Part shown: one piece after another, positions 1-11,000 of the stretch
Numbering within the stretch: position 1 is the stretch's first letter
Layout of the letters: every line of letters begins with the position of its first letter
Assembly (NCBI GenBank): GCA_028583605.1
Contig: CM053325.1
Span: forward strand, 59,292,813 to 59,356,812
Origin: Dastarcus helophoroides
Taxonomy: Eukaryota > Arthropoda > Insecta > Coleoptera > Bothrideridae
Length of the DNA: 64,000 nt
Direction: 5' to 3'
Notes under the pieces: generated by a model
Told to the model about the DNA's origin: nothing
The model's database searches: none
What the model saw: only the letters and a program-made list of their open reading frames with translations
Program-made: the position numbers and the translations under genes

Positions 1-334
1 TACTCTTTCCGCTCTTGCCATTACGCCACAAGTAATATTCGTATGAAGTGACTTCAGAAATATGACTCAATTTAGTGCTCTTTCACGTCACTGGACATTT
101 GTAATGTACTCACAAATTTCATGTTTTGAATTTTTAACATTTGATCCTTTCGATTTTTTTGTGAATTGCCACTATTTCAGAATTTCGACATCTTAAACAT
201 TTCCAATTTTTTTTTAAATTCTGAGATTGCTATAATTTTAATCTTAAAATTTCGTGGCAATTCAAGCGCAAGAGAAATGGGATTTTACACTTAAAAATTT
301 TAACTGTCTTCAAAAAGGAATGTTTCTTCGTCAT

Positions 335-2840
335 TTAGTTACCAAATTTTGAACTTAAACTTGATATTTCTTGATATTCTGTCATTTTCTCTAAAGGTTG
401 GAATTTTTCCATAGTTCGAATTTTTCCCAAGAGTTCAAACTTTTCCCAAGAGTTCCTAAAAAGTGCAAAATTTCCTGAAAGTTGGAATTTTATCCAAGTG
501 TGCGAAATTTTCCCAAGAGTTCGAATTTTTTCCAACAGTTCGAATTTTTCCCAAGAGTTCCTAAAAATTGAAATTTTTCTCAAAAATTAAAATTTTTTCC
601 AGAAGTTGGAATTTTTCCCAAGAGTTCAAATTTTTTCCAAGAGTTAAAATTTTTCCCAGAAGTTCGAATTTTTCCCAAGTGTTCGAATTCTTCCCAAAAG
701 TTCTTAAAAAGTTCATTTTTTCCCCAAAGGTTAAAATTTTTTTCCAAAGGTTCGAAATTTTCCCAAGAGTTCAAATTTTTTCCCAACAGTTCGAATTTTT
801 CCCAAGAGTTCTTCAAAGTTCAAGTTTTCCCCAAAAGTTGAAATTTTTTCAAAAAAATCGAATTTTTTCCGAAAGTTCAAATTATTTCCAGAAGTTCGAA
901 TTTTTCCCAAGAGTTCAAATTTTTCTAAGGGTTCAAATTTTTCCCAACCGTGCAAATTTTTCCCAAGAGTTCGAATTTTTCCCAACAGTTCGAATTTTTC
1001 CCAAGAGTTCTTAAAAAGTTCAAGTTTTCCCCAAAATTGGGATTTTTTTCCAAAAGTTCGAATTTTTCCCAAGAGTTCAAATTTTTCTAAGGGTTCAAAT
1101 TTTTCCCAACGGTGCAAATTTTTCCCAAGAGTTCGAATTTTTCCCAACAGTTCGAATTTTTCCCAAGAGTTCTTAAAAAGTTCAAGTTTTCCCCAAAATT
1201 AGGATTTTTTTCCAAAAGTTCGAATTTTTCCCAACAGTTCGAATTTTTTCCAACAGTTCGAATTTTTCCCAAGAGTTCCTAAAAATTGAAATTTTTCTCA
1301 AAAATTAAAATTTTTTCCAGAAGTTGGGGTTTTTCCCAAGAGTTCAAATTTTTTCCAAGAGTTTAAATTTTTCCCAGGAGTTCGAATTTTTCCCAAGTGT
1401 TCGAATTCTTCCCAAGACTTCTTAAAAAGTTTATTTTTTCCCCAAAGGTTAAAATTTTTTTCTAAAGGTTCGAAATTTTCCCAAGAGTTCAAATTTTTTC
1501 CCAAGAGTTCGAATTTTTCCCAAGAGTTCTTAAAAAGTTCAAGTTTTCCCCAAAAGCTGAAATTTTTTCAAAAAAATCGGTTTTTTTGCAAAAGTTCAAA
1601 TTTTTCCCAAGAGTTCAAATTTTTCTAAGGGTTCAAATTTTTCCCAACGGTTCGAATTTTTCCCAAGAGTTCGAATTTTTCCCAACAGTTCTAAAAAAGT
1701 TCAAGTTTTCCCCAAAATTGGGATTTTTTTTCAAAAGTTCGAATTTTTCCCAACAGTTCGAATTTTTCTAAAGAATTCTTAAATAGTTCAAGTTTTTCCC
1801 AAAATTGGGATTTTTATCCAAAAGTTCGAATTTTTCCCAAGAGTTCGAATTTTTCCCGAAGGTTTGAATTTTTACCAACAGTTCCTTAAAAGTTCAAGTT
1901 TTCCCCAAAAGCTGGAATTTTTCCCAAGTGTTCGAATTCTTCCCAAGAGTTCTTAAAAAGTTCATTTTTTCTCCAAAAGTTGAAATTTTTTTCCAAAAGT
2001 TTGAAATTTTCCCAAGAGTTCAAATTTTTTCCCAAGAGTTCGAATTTTTCCCAAGAGTTCTTACAAAGTTCAAGTTTTCCCCAAAAGTTGAAATTTTTTC
2101 AAAAAAATCGAATTTTTTCCAAAAGTTCAAATATTTCCAAAAGTTCGAATTTTTTCCAACAGTTCAAATTTTCTCCAAAACATGAAATTGTTTCCAGAAG
2201 TTCGAATTTTTCTCAAGAGTTCAAATTTTTTCTAAGGATTCAAATTTTTCCCAACCTTGCGAATTTTTCCCAAGAGTTCGAATTTTTCCCAACAGTTCGA
2301 ATTTTTCCCAAGAGTTCTTAAAAAGTTCAAGTTTTCTCCAAAAGTTGGAATTTTTTCCAAAAGTTCGAATTTTTCCGAAGAGTTCGAATTTTTCCCAAAA
2401 GTTTGAATTTTTACCAACAGTTCCTTAAAATTACAGGATATACTTCTTCCGGGATTGGACAGTGTCAAAGAACTACTAAAAGTGTTTGATGAACACTTTT
2501 AGTAGTTCTTTGACACGGTCCAATCCCGGAAGAAGTATATCCTGTACTGACTCTGGCCGTGGAAGCCTTCGTTATCACAGTTCCTTAAAAGTTCAAGTTT
2601 TCCCCAAAAGCTGGAATTTTTTCCAAAAAATCGAATTTTTTCCAAAAGTTAAAATTTTTCCAAAAGTTTGAATTTTTCCCAACAGTTCAAATTTTTCCCA
2701 AGAGTTTGAATTTTTCGCAACAGTTCGAATTTTTCCCAAGAGTTCTTAAAAAGTTCAAATTTTCCCCGAAAGTTGGAATTTTGTCCAAAAATGCGAATTA
2801 TTCCCAAGAGTTCGAATTTTTCCCAAGAGTTCCTAAAATT
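335..2840. repeat. AT-rich minisatellite, unit about 20-24 bp
   Basis: Tandem variants of a unit like GTTCGAATTTTTCCCAAGA run for about 2.5 kb, interrupted by TTCTTAAAAAGTTC variants. A higher-order copy is visible: the block starting at 561 recurs at 1279, a spacing of about 718 bp. The unit lacks frequent stops, so repetitive F/K-rich reading frames appear on both strands; these are not genes. A palindromic insertion interrupts the array at 2432-2546. Confidence 0.9.
2432..2546. repeat. Near-perfect palindrome, 55-bp arms, 5-nt spacer
   Basis: Arms 2432-2486 and 2492-2546 are reverse complements with one mismatch (A/C at the GGAC/GTGTC junction), separated by 5 bases. The arms are more GC-rich than the surrounding satellite and unrelated to it. 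A 14-bp direct repeat (ACAGTTCCTTAAAA) lies at 2417-2430 and 2577-2590. It could be a target duplication, but it is also part of the host satellite unit. The 30 bp at 2547-2576 belong to neither the satellite nor the palindrome. Confidence 0.85.
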
Positions 2841-5812
2841 TCAAATTTTCGATTTTTTGAAAATTATGAAATTTTATGAAATGTTTGTTGACATTTTTTC
2901 AAAATTCAATCAAAAGTTTTTTGACCTAAAATTTCAACTTTTTAAAAAAATGTTCCACCTTGATCCAAAATTTTAATTACCGAAAATTTTAACTTTTTCC
3001 AAAATTTTAAGGTCTCAATGTTTCGATTTTTGATAACCTCGATCTATCTGATAATTTTCGACTTGTTTTTAATATTCCGGTTTCGAAAATTTTGATTTGG
3101 ATTGAAAAGTTGAGTGCAAATTTCCCAACAATTCAAAATTTAAACTTTTTTAAAATTTCGAATTATTTCGTAAATTCGATAAAAATTTTCAAATCTTTTG
3201 CAAATTTTGATTTTTTTAAATTTTGGCTATAAATGTCGACCTTTTCTTTTTAAAAATTTCATCTTTTGCAAAATTTTGACTTCTTTTGGAAATTTGAAAG
3301 ATTTTGAAAACTGTTGCCTCGTTAACAAATTCCGACTTTCTTTATTGAAAATTTTAACCTTTTCTTAAACCTGCACTTTTTTGAAATTTTCGACTTTTTA
3401 TCTTGAATTCCCACCTTGTTGAAAATTCCGGCCTTTTTCAAATGTTCGAATTTTTCAAAATGTTAGTCATTTTCTAAAATTTAAAATTTTAGTCATTTTC
3501 TAAAATTTAAAATTTTTGAAAAACTTAAAAATTTTGACTATTTTTAAAATTTCAACTATTTTCAAAATTTTGACATTTTTTGCAAACTGTTGATCCTTTA
3601 TTTGAAAATTGTAATTTTTTTGTTAGATAGTTCTTAAAACCTTTTATTGAAATTTTCGACTAATACTTCGTAAAATCTCGACTCCATTTCAAAACTTCGA
3701 CTTTTTTTTCAAAATTTCGACTCTTTTTGAAAACTAGACTTTGTTTATGAAAAGTTCGAGCTTTTTTTTTAATTTTATTTATACATTTTTTAAAATATTT
3801 CCCATTGAATCTTCGACTTAAAAGAAAAGATTCTTGTTAAACATGAACTATTGAAAATTTCGATTTTTTCAAAATTTTACCTTTTAAAAATTTCAACTTT
3901 TTTGATAATTACGAATTTTTCGATCATTTTGAGTTTTTCGTTTTTTATTCACATTCCCAAAATTATTGAAAATGTTGACCATTTTAAAATTTGAAAAATT
4001 TTTTCGAAATTCTTATTTTCTTTTAAAAATTTGACTTTCTATAAAAATTTTAAATTTTTTTATAATTTAATTTATTTTTTAAAAGTGTTAATATTTTTCT
4101 TTTAAATTTTTGAGATTAATTTCGAAATAACACTCGAATTTAAGAAAATTAATAAGAAAAATTTCTATTTTTAAAATTGTGCAAAGTTTTGAAACAAATT
4201 TCCAAAAAAAAACTTCCATTTTATGTACAAATAAATTGCCAAAATTTGAAGTTTAATCAGAACAAATTGGTTTCAAGCTGGAATATTTAACCTTTGAAAT
4301 TTATCTGGAACTTCAAAATTACTAGAAAAAAATTAAATTACAACGGTAAATTGTTAATGAATTTTTTTCAACATTTTAATTAATTTTAATTTCGAAATTT
4401 TGAGACTCTTCTAGAAATGTTGACTCTTTTTAATAAAAATTTTAATAATTTCCACTTTAAAAGTAGAAATTATAATAACATTTTTGACAATTAATTTATT
4501 TGGGAAAAAAATTTTTTTTCATTAATTCCGAAAATGTTATTTTTTTTTAAATATTGTTTACTTTACTTTACCTTTTTGGAGAAATATAATCTGCTTTCGC
4601 TTGAAATTTTGAGTTTTATCTTTAAATTTCGATCTTTTTTTATCGAAATTTGAATTTTAAATTCGAACTTGAGAATTTCAAAAATAAATTTAACATTTCT
4701 AGAAAAATTGAAAATTCCGATTCAGAATTTTCTTTGGTTCTACAGTAGTAGTAATTTTTTAGAGAAATATCAAATTTTAAAAAAGGTTGAAATTTACAAG
4801 GGGCATTTTTTCTTCAAATTTCAATATTTTTCCCAAAGTTTTCTTATTTTTATGCAAATTTGAAGTTTATTTTCTCTAAAGTTATACTTAACAATTTTTA
4901 GTTTCTTATTAAAATTGCAAAATAAAATGAAATTTAAAATATTAAAATTTCGTTAAAAAACTTTTAAATTTCCAAAACAAATTAGGGAGAAATCAAAATT
5001 ATTCAAGAAAAATATTTTAAAGACAAAATCTCCAGGAAAAGTCGAAATTAAAAAAAAAATCTGTTTATAAAATGTTTACAGAAAAACACAAACTTTATGG
5101 GCAAAAAAAGCAAAATTTCTTAGAGAAAAAAAATCGAAATTTGAAAACAAATTTGAAATATCTTTACAAAAAAGTCGAAATTTTTTGTTTTTCCCAAAAT
5201 GTTGAAATTTTTGTAGAGTTTTCAGGGTTTTTTCAAACGTTTTTTGTCAAAACTACAAAATAAAATGAACTTTAAATTGTCAAAGTATCGTAAAAAAACT
5301 TGAAATTTTTAAAGCAAATTAGAGGAACACAAAGAGAAATCTGGATAAGTTGGAATTTCTGAAACAAATTTTTAGAACAACACTTTCAGGAAAAATGGAA
5401 ATTTAGAGAAAATTTCTTTTTATAAAATATTTAGGAAAAATGGAAACTTTGCAAAAGAAATCAGAATTTAAAAAAAAATCGAAGTATCTGAAAAAACTCA
5501 AAATTTTTATACAAAATGGAATTTGAGGTAAAAATTCGAGGATACCGTATTAACTTATTTTTTAAAGAAATAGTAAAATGCGCGAGGAGTTGGATATAGA
5601 TTTTTTTCTTGAAATTGTAATTATTTTCTCAAAATGTTGACATTTAAAAGAATTTGAGTTTTTTCTTAGCATTTTAATTCCTGCTCGAAATATTGATTTC
5701 TTCCTCAAAGCTTTTACAAAAATTAGTTTTTGAAAATGTGATTTTGATCAAAATTAAAAATTAAATAGGTTTTTAAATGTCGCAACTTCGTGAAAGAAGC
5801 CTAAAATTTCTA
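2841..5812. repeat. Degenerate AT-rich low-complexity region
   Basis: About 3 kb of diverged repeats of the AAAATTTYGACTTTTTTC type, with no gene, RNA or clear tandem period. The short frames in it, such as 4669-4863 and 5072-5263, have F/K-biased composition expected from the repeat. Confidence 0.75.
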
Positions 5813-6003
5813 TAAAAAGAAATCAGAAAATTTAAAATTTCTACAAAAAATTGTGTAATGAAAAGTATTCAGCAAATTTTGATAAGAAAACTTGTAAGCG
5901 AAATTCCCCCAATTTCGCTTACAAGTTTTCTTATCAAAATTTGCTGAATACTTTTCATTACACAATTTTTTGTAGAAATTTTAAATTTTCTGATTTCTTT
6001 TTA
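5813..6003. repeat. Perfect palindrome, 93-bp arms, CCCCC spacer
   Basis: Arms 5813-5905 and 5911-6003 are exact reverse complements over 93 bp, separated by five C. The palindrome abuts the subterminal region of the hAT-like right end. Perfect identity means either very recent origin (template-switch snap-back) or an assembly or sequencing fold-back artefact. Confidence 0.9.
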
Positions 6004-6097
6004 GTGGCGGTTGGAACTGCAGCACCCCCTACTGCAGTCCCACAGTGCCTATACGCCAGCCGCCACTGCCCAAGTGCATACCATTATATTGTCTTAC

Positions 6098-6473
6098 CAT
6101 TTTGTACTAAAAACGTTGCCAAACATGCGGTGCCTCCTATAATCATGCTGACGCACAAGCGTCCACCTTCTACCCCATCGTTCCATCGAAGGCCAAAGGA
6201 AGAGATAAGTGGGTAGTTCTACAGCCCCGGCCAAGAAAAAATTTAAGAATTCGTCCCCATCTAACGCGGGTGCATAATACGATAGACCCACATACACACT
6301 AGTAGTTAGTAAACCAAATAAAAGTGATTATAATAGTTTTCCATCTCAAATTTGGCGTCCTGAATAAATCCTTTATTCCATAACTTTTATTTGAAGTCGA
6401 TGTCACCTTCTGATTGCGCAGATTTAACTTAATATTGTTGAAAAAATTCGAAGGCAATTTTTTACCATTAATT
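6098..6473 (-). CDS. Transporter exon 5, with two 1-base insertions
   Basis: Encodes residues about 319-443: [11 protein letters not shown], a hydrophobic IIITFIWF helix, [11 protein letters not shown], then ELPTYL and ERWGRRWTL. An extra T at 6304 breaks the frame between WFTN and TSVYVGL, creating a TAG. An extra G at about 6156 breaks it again between RWTL and CVSMIIGG. Removing both leaves 374 nt, which fits the phases of both neighbouring junctions. The exon ends at 6098 before a canonical GTAAGA donor. The acceptor is TTTTCGTAG ending at 6474. Confidence 0.88.
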
Positions 6474-7982
6474 CTACGAAAAGAAACATTGGTTTGTAAA
6501 ATCATTAATGTCTTTGGAATACTTGGCAATTCGAACTAGAACTTCTTCAGCTTCGGAAAATCGTTCACGAGCTAGTAACCATCTGGGGCTTTCCGGTAGC
6601 AACCACCAGTGAAGGAAAAGGGCGATAAATGGGGTCGACGTTACTAAAGCTAATATCCTCCAGTCTCTTACCAACCAAACAATTACTGCTAAACTTATAA
6701 GTGCTAGAGAATATGCGATGTTGATCAAAATGGTCACAAGTGTTCTATGCCTTGGACCCACTAACTCTATTGCTAAAATTCAAGTATATGTTACCACACG
6801 CCTTAATTGTACGAGGTATGTTCAAAACGTAAGCTGACATTATCTTTTTATGAAAAAATATTTATTTATTCATCAACATTTATACTGTCCAATTCAAAGT
6901 AATCCCCCTCAGATGCAATACACTTGTGTCAACGCTTTTTCCAATCTTCAAAGCACTTCTTTTGATGGTACGGACTGGTCCTTGGTTATCTTCAAAAATA
7001 GAAATACAGAACTTGTCCGCTGAAACCAAGAAAGATTAAAAACACAGCAAAGGTTGCTCTAACGCGTTTCGACAGCCAACACAGCCAGTTTCTCTCTGAA
7101 GATGACAGCTTGGCTATCGAAACGCGTTAGAGCAACCTTTGTTGTGTTTGTAAATCTTTCTTGGTTTCAAAAGCACTTCTCATAAGCATTTTTTGGTATA
7201 GCCTTGAGCTCCTCTAGCCATGCAGTTTTTATTTCATCAATCGTCGCAAATCTCCAGTCCTTTTATTGGTCTTTTAACTTTTGGGAATAGAAAAAGTCGC
7301 AGGGGGCCAAATCAGGTAAATGTGGTGGCTGAGACATAATTGTCGTGTTGTTTTTGACCAAAAAACCTCTCACAAGCAACGATGAATGAGCAGGTGCATT
7401 ATGGTGATGCAACAGCAGTGAGTTATTTTTCAAAATTACGGACGTTTTTTTCATATTGCTTCTCGCAAACGGCGCTATAACTTCAATGTAATACTCATTG
7501 ACCGTAGCGATCTTAAAGGTAAAAACTACGCCAGGGGTCGGCAAACCGCGGCTCTTTTAAAAGAAATTTGCGGCTCCTTAAATTTCCCTAAAAAAAATAA
7601 ATAAATAAAATCTAGAGTGGACAGACACGCAGACACTCATTAAACAAGTGACCTACAGAAATCGAAATTTCCAAAAATCTAGGAATTTTCACGTTTTACT
7701 TAAATTTTGACAAAAAGTTATGATTTTAGGAAGCATTTTCGCGAAATGTTTCATTCATTTGTGTTAAAATTTTGAAAAAAACATGAAATTTCTAGAAAAA
7801 GACCAACTTGGGGAGTCGAAATTTCTAAAAAATTATCTCTCATGATTTTTACATTTTTATTTGTACAATTTTCGAAAACCTTGGGATTTCGTAAAAAAAA
7901 TTATTTTTTGTTACAAAGAAAAATCCAAATTTACGGCAAATACCAAAGTTTGAAATAAAAGCTGAAATATTCAGAAAAAGCC

Positions 7983-8068
<86 letters not shown>

Positions 8069-11000
8069 AAAGATTTCGAAAAAATTGAGAAAAAAAGGAA
8101 GACTTCAAAAAAATTGAAAAAAGGAACAGATTTCGAAAAAATTGAGAAAAAGGAATTAATTAAAAGTTCTCGATAAAAGGTAAAATTTTAGAAAAAAAAA
8201 CGTAGAATTTCGACAATAGATTGAAACCCAGGACAAATTAAAAACCTGAAATTTTTAGACAATTTTGAATTTTTTGAAATATAGTTAAATTTCGAAAAGA
8301 GAAATTATAAAAATTAACTGGAAGCTTTGAAAAAATTGTCGATCTTTAAAAAAGTCGACGGATTTCTGTGAAGAAGAAAAAAAGTTTAATTTTAGGAAGA
8401 ATTTCATGGAAAAAGTTTGGAACAACTCGAAATTTCGATAAAAAATTGCAACTTTCCAGAGAAAGCTGAATTTCAAGAAAAAAGGTCAAAATTTTCTAGA
8501 AAAAGCCGAATTTTGAGAAAAAGAAAAAGATTTCGAAAAAAAATTGGGAAAAATTATTTTAAAAAAATGAATTTATCCAAAGTTCTCAAATAAGGGCAGA
8601 ATTTCAGAAAAAAAAACATCGAATTTCGACAATATATTAAAACCTAAAGCAAATTTAAAAAACTTGAAATTTTCATATAAAAGAGAAATTGTAAAAATAA
8701 ACTGGAAGCTTAAAAAAGTGTTGTACGTCGAAGTTTTTCAGAGAAGTAAAAAAAAGTCAAATTTTTGGGAAAAATTCAAGAAAAAAGTTAACATTTTAAA
8801 AAAGTCCCAAATTTCGATAAAAATTTGCAATTTTTCAGAGAAAGCTAAATTTTGAAAATAAATTTGCAATTTCGAAAACAAGACGAATTAAAAAAAAACT
8901 CCAGATTTTTAGATAAATTCGAATTTTGCGAAAATTCGTACAATAATTTTGAAAGAAAATTCCAAGAAAATTTCGAGAAGTGTTTAACTTTTAAAAAAGA
9001 TCAAAATTTCCCAGAAAAATCAAATTTTAAGAAAAAGAAAGAAATTTCGAAAAAAATTGGGAAAAACGAAGAGATTAAAAAAAATGAATTTGTCTAATGC
9101 AAAAAAAGGGGAGAAATTTCGAAAAAAATGCATTTATCGAAAACTCTCGAAAAAGGCAAAAATTTAGAAAAACAAACGTCGAATTTCGACAATAGATTGA
9201 AACCCAAAACAAATTTATAAACCAGAAATGTTTAGACAAATTTGAATTTTTTAAAAAACTGCAAAATTTCGAAAGAAGAAATTGCAAGAATAAACTGGAA
9301 GCTTGGAAAAAAATTGTTGAAATTTAAAAAAGTCGAAGTGTTTCAGAGCAGAAGAGAAAAGTCAAATTTTACGAAAATCTTCAAGGAAAAAGTCAAAATT
9401 TTAAGAAAAGCTCTATATTTCGACAAAAAACTTACAGTTTTCCAGAGAAAGTTAAATTTTGAGAATAAATTTGAAATTTCGAGAACAAGACGATTTAAAA
9501 AAATCCAAATTTTCAGATAAATTCCAATTTTGAGAACATTTGTAAAACAATTTCGAAAGAAAATTCGAAGAAAATTTCGAGAAAAAAGGTCAGAATTTTC
9601 TAAAAAAAAGTCGAATTTTGAGAAAAAGAAAGAGATTTCGAAAAAAATTGAAAAAAATGATTTTAAAAAAATGAATTTATCCAAAGTTCTCAAATAAGAG
9701 CAAAATTTCAGGAAAAAAAATCGAGTTTTGACAATATATTAAAACCCAAAACAAATTTAAAAAACTTGAGTAAGAGTAATTGTAAAAATAAACTGGAAGC
9801 TTAAAAAAGTGTCGGACTTTAAAAAAGTCGAAGTTTTTCAGAGAAGTAGAAAAAAGGTCAAATTTTAGGAAAAATTCAAGAAAAAAGTTAACATTTTAAG
9901 AAAAGTCTCAAATTTCGATAAAAATTTGCAATTTTTCAGAGAAAATTAAATTTTGAGAACAAATTTGAAATTTCGGAAACAAGACGAATTAAAAAAACTC
10001 TAAATTTTCAGATAAATCGAATTTTCAGAGAATTGCTAAAATAGTTTCAAATGGAAAGGGAATGTTGATGAAACTTCCAATTTCGAAAAGTATTAAACCA
10101 TAAAAAAAGGTCAACATTTCCCAGAGAAAGTCAAATTAAAAAAAAAATCGAATTTTGAGATTTGAAAATAGATGAATTTCGTTCGAAATAAGAGTTGATA
10201 TTTCCGGAAAAATCTGAATTTTGAAAAAAAAGAGATTTCGAAAAATGTGAATTTGTTAAAAATTCTCAAAAAAGCAAAATTTAAAAAAAATCGTCGAATT
10301 TTAACAATAGATTGATCCCAGAACAAATTTAAAAACCCAAAATTTTTAGACAAATTTAAATTTTGTGTAAAATTGTAAAATCTCGAAAAGAGAAATTTTT
10401 AAAAACTCAAAGTTTAGAAAAAATTGTCGAACTTAACAAAGTTGAAGTTTTTCAGAGAAGAAGAAAATAAATAATTTGCAATTTTCCAGGGAAAGTTAAA
10501 TTTTGAGAATAAATTTGAAATTTCGAGAACAAGACGAATAAAAGAACTTCGAAATTCGAATTTTGAGAAAATTGGTAAAATAATTTCTAAATAAAAAAGA
10601 ATGTGGATAAAATTTCCAGTTTCGGGAAAAGTGTTGAACTTTAAAAAAAGATAAAAATTTCCCAGAGAAAGTCAAATTTTAAGAACAAAATCAAATTTTT
10701 AGATAGAGTCAAATATTCTGAAGGTGGGGGAATTACGTCGATAAAATCTCAGCTTGCAGAAACATAATAAAATGTCCAATTTTCAGTTAAAAGTTGGAAT
10801 TTCTAGGAAAAAGACCAATTCGAGGAGTCAAAATTTCTAAAATAAATGTTTTCCTGATTTTTACTTTTTTATTTGTAAATTTTCTAGAGCCTTGAAATTT
10901 CGTGAAAAAAAATCTGAATTACTTCTGTGAGAAAAAAAATCTAAATTTACAGAAACAGCAAATATCAAAGTTCGAATTAAAAGGTGAAATTTCGAGAAAA

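Larger units (their letters stand above)
1..6067. mobile_element. Right part of a hAT-ended, satellite-filled insertion
   Basis: The right terminus is visible at 6055-6067 (CCAGCCGCCACTG), the reverse complement of the left end CAGTGGCGGCTGG seen at 24238. Just inside it lies a GC-rich subterminal stretch (6004-6054) that resembles the one at 23500-23553. The left end is not in the window, so the 8-bp target duplication (expected to be CCCAAGTG, 6068-6075) cannot be confirmed. The interior has no coding capacity and consists of minisatellite, degenerate AT-rich repeat and two near-perfect palindromes. It lies about 20 bp downstream of the splice donor of the transporter's last visible exon, so it sits in an intron. 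The first 334 bases hold nothing recognisable. hAT assignment is an inference from end sequence. Confidence 0.55.

Noticed and set aside
335..2976. Many F/K-rich reading frames of 60-150 codons on both strands
   Set aside because: They follow the minisatellite unit, overlap each other on opposite strands, and have no domain or start context; they are frame artefacts of a repeat poor in stop codons.
6094..6297. Separate short gene starting MYVGLSYY
   Set aside because: It is the continuation of transporter exon 5 after a one-base insertion, not an independent start.
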